A DNA stretch of 64,000 bases from NCBI RefSeq assembly GCF_000506985.1, contig NZ_KI650982.1, positions 62,001 through 126,000 on the forward strand, given 5' to 3'. Positions 7,165-15,543 of the stretch are shown here, piece by piece. Both the position numbers and the translations under genes were made by a program. The stretch comes from Advenella kashmirensis W13003. Its GTDB lineage: Bacteria > Pseudomonadota > Gammaproteobacteria > Burkholderiales > Burkholderiaceae_B. Position 1 is the stretch's first letter; the number at the start of each line of letters is the position of its first letter. The notes below the pieces were generated by a model. It searched no databases. It saw nothing but the letters and a program-made list of their open reading frames with translations, and had not been told where the DNA came from.

Positions 7165-8148
7165 TCAATTAACCTGAATATTGGCTTCTTTCACGACCCG
7201 CGTCCATTTTTGAACCTGTTCGCTATAAAACGTGTTGAACTGCTCGACCGTCCCACCGCCAATGACAATTGCCATTTGCTGCAGCTTATGCTGTACGTCG
7301 GTGTCTTTCAGGGCAGTGTTGATATATCTGTTGAGCGCCAGAACCACCTCCGAAGGGGTCGCTTTGGGAACAGCGAAGCCCCACCAGACTTTAGCTTCGA
7401 GATCAGGGTAACCCAGCTCTTTGGCTGTTGGCACATCCGGCAATTGTGCGATGCGCTTATCGCTGTCGACCATGAGCGCGCGCAGCTTGTGGCCTTCCAC
7501 CTGGGGAACGGCTTCCAGAGGGTTCAGAAACATGAACGAGACCCGACCGGAAACGAGATCCAGTTTTGCCGGTGACCCGCCTTTGTATGGAACATGCAGC
7601 ATATCGGTATGGGTGGTGATTTTCAGCAGCTCAGAGGCCAGATGCGGTGCGCTGCCACTGCCCGAAGTTGCAAACGAAACGGCCCCCGGCTTTGCCTTGG
7701 CTGCATCCAGCAGGTCACTGAACGTCTTGAAAGGTGAATTCTGGCTGACCACAAGAATCAGAGGCGCATATCCGACATAGGCCACCGGTGCAAGATCATC
7801 AACTTCGTTAAAAGACCGTCTGGGATAGACGGCCGGATTGGTCGCCAGGCCGTTGGCGCCGATCAGTATGGTGTAGCCGTCCGCCGCAGCTCTGACCACT
7901 GCTTCCGTGCCGATATTGCCGTTAGCACCTGCTCTGTTTTCCACGATGACCGGTTTGCCGGTTTGCTCACTGATACTGCCGGCAAAAATCCGCCCGAGCG
8001 TATCGACGGCTCCCCCAGGGGGAAACGGAACGACCAGTGTAATTGGCTTTTCCGGATAGGCAGCCTGTGCCGGGATGGCAATAAACCACCAGAGCGCACC
8101 CAGGCTGCACGCCACCACACTGACGATTCTCAAAATGATGATATTCAT
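7165..8148 (-). CDS. Bug/TctC-family periplasmic solute-binding protein
   Basis: The protein has 327 residues with a signal peptide (SVVACSLGALWWFIAIPAQA) cleaved before AYPEKPITLVVPFPPGG. VENRAGANG, ADGYTILIG and LHVPYKGGSPA follow. The ATG is preceded by AGGAGACTAGCTC. It is the first gene of a leftward operon with the ligJ-like gene (stop to start 61 bases with the ATG at 7103). A perfect 18-bp inverted repeat lies 46 bases upstream of its start, a probable regulatory element. The ligand is unknown; a 4-oxalomesaconate-pathway acid is an inference from context. Confidence 0.93.
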   Translation of the reverse strand: MNIIILRIVSVVACSLGALWWFIAIPAQAAYPEKPITLVVPFPPGGAVDTLGRIFAGSISEQTGKPVIVENRAGANGNIGTEAVVRAAADGYTILIGANGLATNPAVYPRRSFNEVDDLAPVAYVGYAPLILVVSQNSPFKTFSDLLDAAKAKPGAVSFATSGSGSAPHLASELLKITTHTDMLHVPYKGGSPAKLDLVSGRVSFMFLNPLEAVPQVEGHKLRALMVDSDKRIAQLPDVPTAKELGYPDLEAKVWWGFAVPKATPSEVVLALNRYINTALKDTDVQHKLQQMAIVIGGGTVEQFNTFYSEQVQKWTRVVKEANIQVN

Positions 8149-8194
8149 GAGCTAGTCTCCTGTCTTTTTTAATGTTCGAGAATGCCTGCTACCA

Positions 8195-8237
8195 GTTGCA
8201 TGGTGATGACGCCCGCTATGCGTCATCACCATGCAAC
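8195..8237. repeat. Perfect 18-bp inverted repeat, 7-base loop
   Basis: GTTGCATGGTGATGACGC (8195-8212) is followed by CCGCTAT and then its exact reverse complement (8220-8237). It lies between the LysR gene stop (8365) and the Bug start (8148), both leftward. No T-run follows on either strand, so a simple terminator is unlikely. It may be an attenuator, a binding site or an mRNA-stability hairpin. Confidence 0.8.
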
Positions 8238-8364
8238 CATGCTAATCGCAGTCCTGTTCGCTGAAAAGCAACATTTCTGACTACCTGCTATTCCTGAAAT
8301 GAATATCCGGAAACCGCTTTTTCTTCTATCGTTTGGCGCCGCAGAACAGGCAGGAAACCGGACG

Positions 8365-9273
8365 TCAATCGCCCTTATAGGAGTGTGTCTCAACGATCTC
8401 CTGCAGTAATTCGCCCGTGCACTCAAGCAGTGCGGTGCGAGGGCGTTCCGCCGAGGTAGCCATTGCCAGCACGCTGATCATGTGAGGCGCCGTAATACGG
8501 CGCATAAGGAGGTGCTCGCGCGCGTCGCTGATGGCGACAGCATGCTTTGTCGCAATGGCGTATCCCTCGTTTTGGGAAACCAACTGCACGATGGTTGCCA
8601 CAGCATCAATTTCCAGTGCAATCGTCGGTTTGAGTGCCATGGTCGCCAGTCTGGTTTCAATGAGCATGCGCAATGGATGCGGGCGACGGGGAATAATAAG
8701 TGGCAAATCAGCAATCTTACGCAAGGCAATCGTGGGCCCGAGGCTGCGAGCATCAGATTTTTTGCGCGCCAGCAGAACAAGGGTATCTTCGCGCAAAGGT
8801 CGTATGTCCAGACTTGACGATGGAAGCGGATCATGTAAAAGCGCAATATCGATTCGTCCGGCCTGCAACCACTCATACAAATGAATGGTCAGTCCTTCGG
8901 TCACACACAAATGGGCGTTGGGGTATCGTCGCCTGAACGCCTGGATAAATGGAATGCTTAATGAACGGGCTGCAGCATAGGGCATCCCAAGCGTGACGCT
9001 TCCCAGCGGACAGTCCCTGGCATCCTCTACATCGTGACGCGCATGTTCAAATTGCATTTGAATTGTACGCCCATGCACCAACAGTCGTTTGCCTGCCTCT
9101 GTCAGGCTGACACCACGTCCATTTCGATAGAATAATGTCTGCCTGAGTTCCACCTCAAGACGCCTGACCTGGCGGCTCAGGGCTGACTGCCCGACGCCAA
9201 GCACCATCGCGGCCTGGGTAAAGCTGCCCAATTCTGCGACGCAGATAAAACACTCCAGTTGCCGCAAGTCCAT
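8365..9273 (-). CDS. LysR-family transcriptional regulator
   Basis: The protein has 302 residues. The start MDLRQLECFICVAELGSFTQAA and GVGQSALSRQVRRLEVEL give the LysR winged helix; an effector-binding domain with GSVTLGMPYAAARSL follows. It is divergent from the CoA-transferase operon beginning at 9427 (gap 153 bases) and is also upstream of the Bug-ligJ pair on the same strand. Its most likely target is the divergent operon, through the dyad at 9371-9385. The effector is unknown. Confidence 0.92.
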   Translation of the reverse strand: MDLRQLECFICVAELGSFTQAAMVLGVGQSALSRQVRRLEVELRQTLFYRNGRGVSLTEAGKRLLVHGRTIQMQFEHARHDVEDARDCPLGSVTLGMPYAAARSLSIPFIQAFRRRYPNAHLCVTEGLTIHLYEWLQAGRIDIALLHDPLPSSSLDIRPLREDTLVLLARKKSDARSLGPTIALRKIADLPLIIPRRPHPLRMLIETRLATMALKPTIALEIDAVATIVQLVSQNEGYAIATKHAVAISDAREHLLMRRITAPHMISVLAMATSAERPRTALLECTGELLQEIVETHSYKGD

Positions 9274-9370
9274 TCCATGCCCCCTTAGTGCGCAATGACA
9301 TGTGAATGGTTATAACACCAACATGAAATAACCGGTTAATACGTATTCAGTATCATACAATCTATTTTTA

Positions 9371-9385
9371 ATATTGGACTAATAT
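9371..9385. promoter_or_regulatory. LysR-type operator candidate upstream of CoA-transferase operon
   Basis: ATATT-GGACT-AATAT is a 15-base dyad holding the 13-mer TATT-N5-AATA, a T-N11-A box. It sits about 42 bases before the ATG at 9427, in the gap between the LysR gene and the operon. A wider GGTTAT...ATAACC repeat (9308-9333) lies further upstream in the same gap. Confidence 0.45.
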
Positions 9386-9426
9386 CATTCTTCTCTCATA
9401 TGCTGTCTGCAAACAGGAACAGGCAT

Positions 9427-10653
9427 ATGAATGACAGAAAACCACCCACCTCATCCGCGCTTTCAGGCATCAAAATCGTCGACTTGACGTCCGTCATTTT
9501 CGGCCCCTATGCCTCGCTGGTTCTGGCCGATTACGGAGCCGAGGTCATCAAGGTAGAATCGCTCCAGGGAGACTCTACAAGATACACGGGCCCCGCCTAC
9601 CAGGAAGGTTTGTCGGCCGTTTTTCTCGGCGCCAACAGAAACAAGAAAAGTATTGCGATTGACATCAAAACGCCGGAAGGACTGATGATCCTGCAACGAC
9701 TGCTGGAAGATGCAGATGTCTTTATGCACAGTATCAGACCCCAGAAATTAAAAAAGCTCGGACTGGATCCCGCTACGCTGACTCAACATGCGCCAGGACT
9801 GATCTATGCAGCGCTGCTTGGATATGGATCAAAGGGGAGCTATAGCGGCATGCCCGCATATGACGACATTATTCAGGGCTTAAGCGGCATTCCGGAACTG
9901 ATGCACAAGCAGTCCGGCGCAATACGCTACCTGCCCATTATTGCTGCCGATAAAACCTGCGCACTGACAGCGGCCCATGCAATTCTGGCCGCGCTCTTCC
10001 AGCGGGAACGGGATGGCCGGGGGCAGGTCGTCGAAGTCCCGATGTTCGAATCGATGGTCTCGTACGTGCTGCTTGAACATTTGTATGGCCGACATTTGGC
10101 AGACAAAGACCTCGACGCCGGTTATGTACGTGTGCTTTCAGAGTGGCGGCGTCCTTATCAGACGACCGATGGCCATATTTGCATGATGCCTTATACCGAT
10201 GAACATTGGCGGCGCTTTTTCACCTGTTCAGGAAACCCCGGACGGGCTGAAGACCCCAAATTCCAAAGCATTGCCGCACGTACTCAAAATATAAACCAAT
10301 TGTATGAGCTTACGGGCAGCATCGTAAAAGCACATTCGACCGCTCATTGGCTACAGTTTTGCCAGGAGCAGGAAATTCCGGCTGCCCGAGTCAATACGCT
10401 GAACGAGCTGGAGCGGGATCCGCATCTGCAGTCAGCCGGTTTCTTTTCTGAACTCATGGATCAGGGCCATCGATATCGTTTTACAGGCAATCCGGTTACG
10501 CTGTCCAACTCCAAGGTCACTGTCAAAATGCCGCCCCGGCTTGGTGAAAACACAGTTGAAATTCTCAGTGCACTTGGCTATTCAAATCAGAAAATCAATG
10601 ATCTATGCAGGCAACACGTTATCAAGGATGCCGGGCAAACCACATATGCATAA
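9427..10653 (+). CDS. Class III CoA-transferase (CaiB/BaiF/Frc family)
   Basis: The enzyme moves CoA between carboxylic acids by an Asp-linked anhydride. The sequence has LSGIKIVDLTSVIFGPYAS at the start, LADYGAEVIKVE, and the catalytic Asp in AYDDIIQ (about residue 146). The ATG at 9427 has AGGA 8-10 bases upstream and gives the usual length (408 residues); a start at 9400 would add nine residues. It opens a six-gene operon (13-base gap to the hot-dog gene, 9 bases between the dehydrogenases), so it likely activates the acid substrate degraded by the following enzymes. The CoA donor and acceptor are unknown. Confidence 0.93.
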   Translation: MNDRKPPTSSALSGIKIVDLTSVIFGPYASLVLADYGAEVIKVESLQGDSTRYTGPAYQEGLSAVFLGANRNKKSIAIDIKTPEGLMILQRLLEDADVFMHSIRPQKLKKLGLDPATLTQHAPGLIYAALLGYGSKGSYSGMPAYDDIIQGLSGIPELMHKQSGAIRYLPIIAADKTCALTAAHAILAALFQRERDGRGQVVEVPMFESMVSYVLLEHLYGRHLADKDLDAGYVRVLSEWRRPYQTTDGHICMMPYTDEHWRRFFTCSGNPGRAEDPKFQSIAARTQNINQLYELTGSIVKAHSTAHWLQFCQEQEIPAARVNTLNELERDPHLQSAGFFSELMDQGHRYRFTGNPVTLSNSKVTVKMPPRLGENTVEILSALGYSNQKINDLCRQHVIKDAGQTTYA

Positions 10654-10666
10654 ACGGGAGAACAGG

Positions 10667-11134
10667 ATGCAACAAAGCGAACGCAAAATACTGGGTATGG
10701 GCTTCTACTGGCAGGATCTGGAAGTCGGCCAGACATTCGTCACATTCAAGCGAACGATTACCGAAACCGACATCATCAATTTCATCAGTTGTACCGGCAT
10801 GCTTGAAACCATCTTCATAGACAAGACGTTTGATGCCGGAGCCATTGCCGGCAGACCCGTGCCCGGCGCCCTCACCTACGGCATTATCGAAGGCATACTC
10901 ATGCAATCCATGGTTCAGGGAACGGGCCTGGCTCTGCTTGAAGTTCATAAAAAAATGCTGGCGCCGGTCGTAGCAGGCGATACCGTGCACGCCGAAGTCG
11001 AAGTCAGCAGCGTCACGCCGACCAGCAAAGGAAACCGTGCCGTGGTGGACACCCATGTGGACATCAGGAACCAGAACAACACAATTGTCATCAGCTACGA
11101 CGTCAAACGCATGCTGGCTGGAAGACCGCAATAA
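10667..11134 (+). CDS. MaoC-like hot-dog protein lacking the hydratase motif
   Basis: This is a 155-residue hot-dog-fold protein of the MaoC/hydratase superfamily (QDLEVGQTFVTFKRTITETD at the N-terminus, APVVAGDTVHAEVEVSSVTPT in the second half). The usual hydratase-2 motif (S-G-D-x-N-P-[LIV]-H) should lie at ISCTGMLETIFID, but the Asp and His are missing. It may be a divergent hydratase using other residues, a thioesterase, or a partner. The start is ATG 10667 with GGGAGAACAGG upstream. Its place between CoA-transferase and dehydrogenases shows it works in the same acyl-CoA pathway. Confidence 0.75.
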   Translation: MQQSERKILGMGFYWQDLEVGQTFVTFKRTITETDIINFISCTGMLETIFIDKTFDAGAIAGRPVPGALTYGIIEGILMQSMVQGTGLALLEVHKKMLAPVVAGDTVHAEVEVSSVTPTSKGNRAVVDTHVDIRNQNNTIVISYDVKRMLAGRPQ

Positions 11135-11172
11135 ACGGCCATGATCAATATGACAAAAGCACCGGACCACGT

Positions 11173-12324
11173 ATGCTGACCGACTTCAAAATAGCCCATC
11201 TGCCCGAAGAGGATGAACACCTGCGACAGGAAATCCGGGCGTTTGTCAAAACCCATACACAGCATATGTCCGCATTTGACCGAGCCCGCTCCTGGATGGG
11301 CTTTGATGCCGGATTCAGCAAAAAACTCGCACAACAGGGCTGGCTCGGACTGACACTTCCGGAACAATATGGCGGTGCAAACAAAGGATATTACACACGG
11401 TATGTAGTCTCCGAAGAACTGCTTGGGGCAGGCGCGCCCGTATCCGCCCACTGGATTGCCGATAGACAGAGCGGTCCGCTCATTCTGCGCTATGGCAACG
11501 AATCCCAGCGCGAATATTATTTACCGAAAATCTGTCGGGCCGAGGCCTTTTTTTGCATCGGCATGAGTGAACCGGACTCCGGATCCGATCTGGCCAGCAT
11601 TCGCAGCCGCGCCGTCAGGACCGGCACCGGCTGGGTGCTGAACGGCAGCAAAATCTGGACCACCAACGCGCATCGCTCGCACTACATGATCGCGCTGGTG
11701 CGCACCAGCGGCGAACCGGACGATAAACATAAGGGGCTGTCGCAGTTCATTATTGATCTGGCCGCGCCGGGGGTAACGGTGCATCCAATCCGCGACCTGG
11801 CGGGTGACGAACATTTTTCCGAGGTCTTTTTTTCCGACGTACAGCTTGACGGACAAGCGTTGATCGGCACCGAGGGCGCAGGCTGGGAGCAGGTCAATGC
11901 AGAACTGGCGTTTGAGCGCAGCGGATCGGAACGTCTTTATTCAAGCATGGCCCTGGTTGAATGTTTTATCCAGGAGTGCCGCAGCCAGGGATGGGACAGT
12001 CCGGCGATACGCGCAACAGTAGGCGCGATCACTGCCCGGTTGGCAGTACTGCGCATGATGTCGCTCTCGGTCACAGGCAAACTGGCCGAAGGGGAACACC
12101 CTGCCCTGGAGGCCACGCTGGTTAAAGACTACGGCACCACGCTTGAACAGGACATCCCGAAAATGATCGACACATGCCTGGGCGAGTGTCCCGATTACCA
12201 GCCCTCCATTGAACTCGTCAATACGCTGTCTTTTGTCGGGCAGATTTGTCCCAGCTATTCGCTGCGTGGCGGCACGCGTGAAATACTGAGGGGCATTATC
12301 GCTCGTGGCCTGGGTTTGCGCTAA
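11173..12324 (+). CDS. Acyl-CoA dehydrogenase (full-length)
   Basis: This 383-residue flavoprotein introduces an alpha,beta double bond into an acyl-CoA thioester. It has FFCIGMSEPDSGSDLASI (flavin-site segment), GSKIWTTNAH, and the C-terminal GGTREILRGIIARGLG signature. The gene starts at an ATG 38 bases after the hot-dog gene and is followed after 9 bases by a second, shorter dehydrogenase-like gene. Such pairs in which only one partner has a full set of motifs occur in heteromeric acyl-CoA dehydrogenases of steroid and other branched side-chain pathways, so the two may act as a complex. The substrate is unknown. Confidence 0.93.
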   Translation: MLTDFKIAHLPEEDEHLRQEIRAFVKTHTQHMSAFDRARSWMGFDAGFSKKLAQQGWLGLTLPEQYGGANKGYYTRYVVSEELLGAGAPVSAHWIADRQSGPLILRYGNESQREYYLPKICRAEAFFCIGMSEPDSGSDLASIRSRAVRTGTGWVLNGSKIWTTNAHRSHYMIALVRTSGEPDDKHKGLSQFIIDLAAPGVTVHPIRDLAGDEHFSEVFFSDVQLDGQALIGTEGAGWEQVNAELAFERSGSERLYSSMALVECFIQECRSQGWDSPAIRATVGAITARLAVLRMMSLSVTGKLAEGEHPALEATLVKDYGTTLEQDIPKMIDTCLGECPDYQPSIELVNTLSFVGQICPSYSLRGGTREILRGIIARGLGLR

Positions 12325-12333
12325 GGAATGTGA

Positions 12334-13362
12334 ATGGATTCATTAATTGAAGATGCCCTTAAAGACCTGTTTGGTCAACTAACCAAACCTTCGCAGAATA
12401 CGGTCACCAGCAAGGAACAGCGCGACGCGATAGCGGATGAAATACAGGCCGGCGGCTTTACCGATCTGCTCCTGCCACAAGAGGCCGCAGGTACTGGCAT
12501 AACGCTTTTCGAAGCGATCCCCTTGCTCAAGCTGGAAGGCTTTTACAACCTGCCGGTGCCATTTGCACAGACCGTCGTTACGCGAGCATGGGCGCATAGG
12601 CACAACATCGCACTTCCGGAAGGCATGACAGGATACGCAGCCATTGCATCAAAACCGGACGCACGGCGGCGGTCTGCCACTTTGCATAAAGCGTGGTACG
12701 GCGACTGGGCACATATGCTGGTTGTGAACGGGAACGAATGTTATCTGGCGAGCAGCGGTACAGCTCAGGTGCAGTACCAATACGAGGGAAACCTGTTCGC
12801 CGCCATTTCCTGGCCTGACGAGAGCCTGGAGCGTCTTGAAGTCGGCCAGCAGGCCGCGGCGGAATTATCCCGGCTTTGTATATTTTCCATGGCGGCAACA
12901 ATCGTGGGCGCCATGGAAAAGGCGTTTGAAATGACAGTGGAATATGCAGGCGAGCGTAAACAATTCGGCCGACCTGTGAGCAAATTCCAGGCAGTACAAC
13001 ATCAGATCAGCGAAATGTCGGAACATGTCTGCGCTGCAGGTATGGCGTTGCAAATGGCCGGTGAAACAGGAAGCGCTGTGCTGGCCGCGCCGGCAGCCGA
13101 ACCGCTTGCCATTGCCCAATATCAGATCGCACATATTTCTGATCGGATTGCCGATATTGCGCACGCGGTTCATGGCGCTATCGGTATCAGCCAGGACTAC
13201 CCCCTGCACCACTACACCCGCAGAATCCGGGAGTGCAAATCCTGCTATGGGTCCAGTCATTATTGGGCCGCCCTCATCGGTGACCGCATATTGAACAGGC
13301 ATCAGGATACGTTGCTGTCCGCGCTCACGCAGGCGCAGCCCGGCCGTCAACCACATCAATAG
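12334..13362 (+). CDS. Acyl-CoA dehydrogenase-like protein (short partner)
   Basis: At 342 residues this is shorter than a usual acyl-CoA dehydrogenase. The C-terminal half is clear (VEYAGERKQFGRPVSKFQAVQHQISEM, then GISQDYPLHHYTRRIRECKSCYG), while the N-terminal flavin-site segments are weak. It starts 9 bases after the full-length dehydrogenase, which favours co-translation and an alpha-beta heteromer. The gap to the following Bug gene is 34 bases. The alternative is a second independent enzyme. The family is secure; whether it is catalytic is unclear. Confidence 0.88.
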   Translation: MDSLIEDALKDLFGQLTKPSQNTVTSKEQRDAIADEIQAGGFTDLLLPQEAAGTGITLFEAIPLLKLEGFYNLPVPFAQTVVTRAWAHRHNIALPEGMTGYAAIASKPDARRRSATLHKAWYGDWAHMLVVNGNECYLASSGTAQVQYQYEGNLFAAISWPDESLERLEVGQQAAAELSRLCIFSMAATIVGAMEKAFEMTVEYAGERKQFGRPVSKFQAVQHQISEMSEHVCAAGMALQMAGETGSAVLAAPAAEPLAIAQYQIAHISDRIADIAHAVHGAIGISQDYPLHHYTRRIRECKSCYGSSHYWAALIGDRILNRHQDTLLSALTQAQPGRQPHQ

Positions 13363-13396
13363 AAGAAGCGCCCCTACCCTCTGGAGGAGACAAATC

Positions 13397-14386
13397 ATGT
13401 ATTTGCAAGACGTCAAAAGAAGCGGCACCACCTTGCTGTTGGGTGCCATCCTGAGTTGCGTGTCCGGTCTTGCCTTCGCAAGCGACGATCATGCGTGGCC
13501 GGAAAAACCGGTCACCATGGTTGTACCGTTTCCTGCCGGCGGGCCAACCGACATTGTGGCGCGGCAGATGGCCAAACAGCTTTCACAGCAACTTGGCCAG
13601 CCATTCGTGGTGGAAAATCGTGGCGGGGCCAATGCAACGATCGGCATGCAACACGTCGCCACAGCCAAACCGGACGGCTATACCATTCTGTACAACACCT
13701 CCTCCATCGCATTGAGTCCCGCGCTATACAAGAACCTGTCATACGATCCCATCACTGCATTCGACCCCGTTTCGACCACGGCAAATGTGCCATTGGTCGT
13801 ACTGGTCAATCCTCGCCTGCCCGTCGATACGCTGAGCGAACTCAAGGCGCATATCAAGACGCACAAGACTACTTACGCGTCCGGCGGCATGGGCAACATC
13901 ACTCACCTGGGTGGTTTTTTGCTTAACAAAAACCTTCAGATCAACGCACTGCATGTGCCCTATAAAGGCAGTGCGCCAGCGCTGGTCGACGTTATGGGTG
14001 GCCAGGTGGACTACATGGTGAACACGCTGAACGATTCTCTCCCGGCGATCCGGGGCAAGAAAGTCCGGATATTGGCGATTGCAAGCCTGCGCCGCAACGA
14101 AGCCTTACTGCCCGACGTGCCGACGGTTGACGAGGCCGGTCTCAAGAATTTCGAAATCGGCGCATGGCAAGGTGTCGTTGTACCCAGGGGCACTCCAAAA
14201 CCGGTTATCGACAAACTGAACCAGACGATTCGTAACACCCTGAATCGTGCCGATTTCAAAGCAACCTTGCAGGAACAGGGAACGGAGGCGCTTGGTTCGA
14301 CGCCCGAGGCTTATCGCGAATTCATCGGAAAGGAAACCGAACGCTGGAAACAGGTTGTGCAGGACGCGGGGGTCACGTCCAGTTAA
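13397..14386 (+). CDS. Bug/TctC-family periplasmic solute-binding protein
   Basis: The protein has 329 residues with a signal peptide (TTLLLGAILSCVSGLAFA). AWPEKPVTMVVPFPAGGPTD, VVENRGGANA, PDGYTILYN and LHVPYKGSAPA follow. The ATG is preceded by CTGGAGGAGACAAATC, a strong site. It lies within the CoA-transferase/dehydrogenase operon and 72 bases before a second Bug gene, so the pair may bind two related acids or be recent duplicates. The ligand is unknown. Confidence 0.94.
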   Translation: MYLQDVKRSGTTLLLGAILSCVSGLAFASDDHAWPEKPVTMVVPFPAGGPTDIVARQMAKQLSQQLGQPFVVENRGGANATIGMQHVATAKPDGYTILYNTSSIALSPALYKNLSYDPITAFDPVSTTANVPLVVLVNPRLPVDTLSELKAHIKTHKTTYASGGMGNITHLGGFLLNKNLQINALHVPYKGSAPALVDVMGGQVDYMVNTLNDSLPAIRGKKVRILAIASLRRNEALLPDVPTVDEAGLKNFEIGAWQGVVVPRGTPKPVIDKLNQTIRNTLNRADFKATLQEQGTEALGSTPEAYREFIGKETERWKQVVQDAGVTSS

Positions 14387-14458
14387 ACGCTGACAGTTAC
14401 AACCGATACGACGCCTATCTACCCGCATCACACATAAAAACAGCGCACTGGAGACAAC

Positions 14459-15430
14459 ATGAAAAGACCATTATCAATCGTCCTTTGTACGGCGGTCTCG
14501 CTTTTTGGACTGATCGCACCGGCCACAGGCTGGGCGGCCTACCCCGACAAACCTATCAAAATGATTGTATCCTTCCCGCCGGGTAGCGGAACTGATACCA
14601 ACGCACGCTATGCTGCAAAAAAAATGTCTGAGAAGCTGGGCGTACCGGTGCTGGTGGAAAACAAGCCCGGGGCAAACAGTTTTATCGCCGCTGAAGCCGT
14701 CGCCAATGCAAAGCCCGATGGGTACACGCTTCTATTCGCCAGCAATTCGCCGGTGGCGACCAATGTCGCCATGTTCAAATCTCTTCCCTATGATCCTGTC
14801 AAGGGCCTCACACCGCTGGCTAAACTGAGTTTTGGCGCAATGGGTGTCGCAGTTAACGCTTCTTCCTCCTACTCCTCTATCGCTGAGCTGGTCTCCCAGG
14901 CAAAACTCAATCCGGGGAAAATGAACTACGGCAGCGGGAGCGCTTCCTACAGGATTGCAACTGAGTTATTCCTGTCCATGGCCGGGATCGCGGCCAAGCA
15001 AATCCCATACAAAGGCGCGGCGCCGGCGCTGACCGATCTTGCCTCAGGCCAGGTCGATTTCGTTTTTGCCGACTATGGCGCGATATTGCCGCTGGCCAAT
15101 GCGGGTAAAGTCCGGATTATCGCCGTCACGGGCACGGACAGGCTCGCAACGGCGCCGGACATTCCGACACTGAAAGAACTCGGTTATCCAGACTATTACA
15201 TGGTCAACTGGACGGCAGCCTTCGGTCCCGCCGGGCTTCCCGCACAGATCACGAACACACTCGCCGCTACGCTGGAGGACATTTACAAGACGGATGATGC
15301 CAAAGCATTTCTGGCCCGGATCAACTGGGAAGCCTTCCCCGGGGGCGCACAAGATCTGGCGCGCTTTCAGCGCACAGAAATACAGCGCTGGTCTGCTGCG
15401 GCCGAACAGGCAGGCATACCCAAACAGTAA
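14459..15430 (+). CDS. Bug/TctC-family periplasmic solute-binding protein
   Basis: The protein has 323 residues with a signal peptide (TAVSLFGLIAPATGWAA). AYPDKPIKMIVSFPPGSGTD is the first loop (GSGTD in place of the usual GG-x-x-D). VENKPGANSFIA, PDGYTLLFA and IPYKGAAPA follow. It ends the six-gene operon and is followed by a hairpin at 15434-15457. Divergence from the preceding Bug in the first loop suggests a different ligand, though this is inference. Confidence 0.93.
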   Translation: MKRPLSIVLCTAVSLFGLIAPATGWAAYPDKPIKMIVSFPPGSGTDTNARYAAKKMSEKLGVPVLVENKPGANSFIAAEAVANAKPDGYTLLFASNSPVATNVAMFKSLPYDPVKGLTPLAKLSFGAMGVAVNASSSYSSIAELVSQAKLNPGKMNYGSGSASYRIATELFLSMAGIAAKQIPYKGAAPALTDLASGQVDFVFADYGAILPLANAGKVRIIAVTGTDRLATAPDIPTLKELGYPDYYMVNWTAAFGPAGLPAQITNTLAATLEDIYKTDDAKAFLARINWEAFPGGAQDLARFQRTEIQRWSAAAEQAGIPKQ

Positions 15431-15433
15431 ATT

Positions 15434-15457
15434 GATCCTTGCGGCCGCAGAAGGATC
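15434..15457 (+). terminator. Hairpin after the Bug operon
   Basis: GATCCTT (15434-15440) pairs with AAGGATC (15451-15457) across a 10-base loop containing GCGGCCGC, itself a palindrome. It lies just past the stop of the last operon gene. Only a weak T-rich tail follows, so termination is plausible but not certain. Confidence 0.45.
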
Positions 15458-15543
15458 GGTTACTTTGATAGAATGACCCATGCCGTGACCGGATTGCCTT
15501 GTCGGCAGGTTTTCTACATTTGTGATTATCTGGACTCCCTAAA

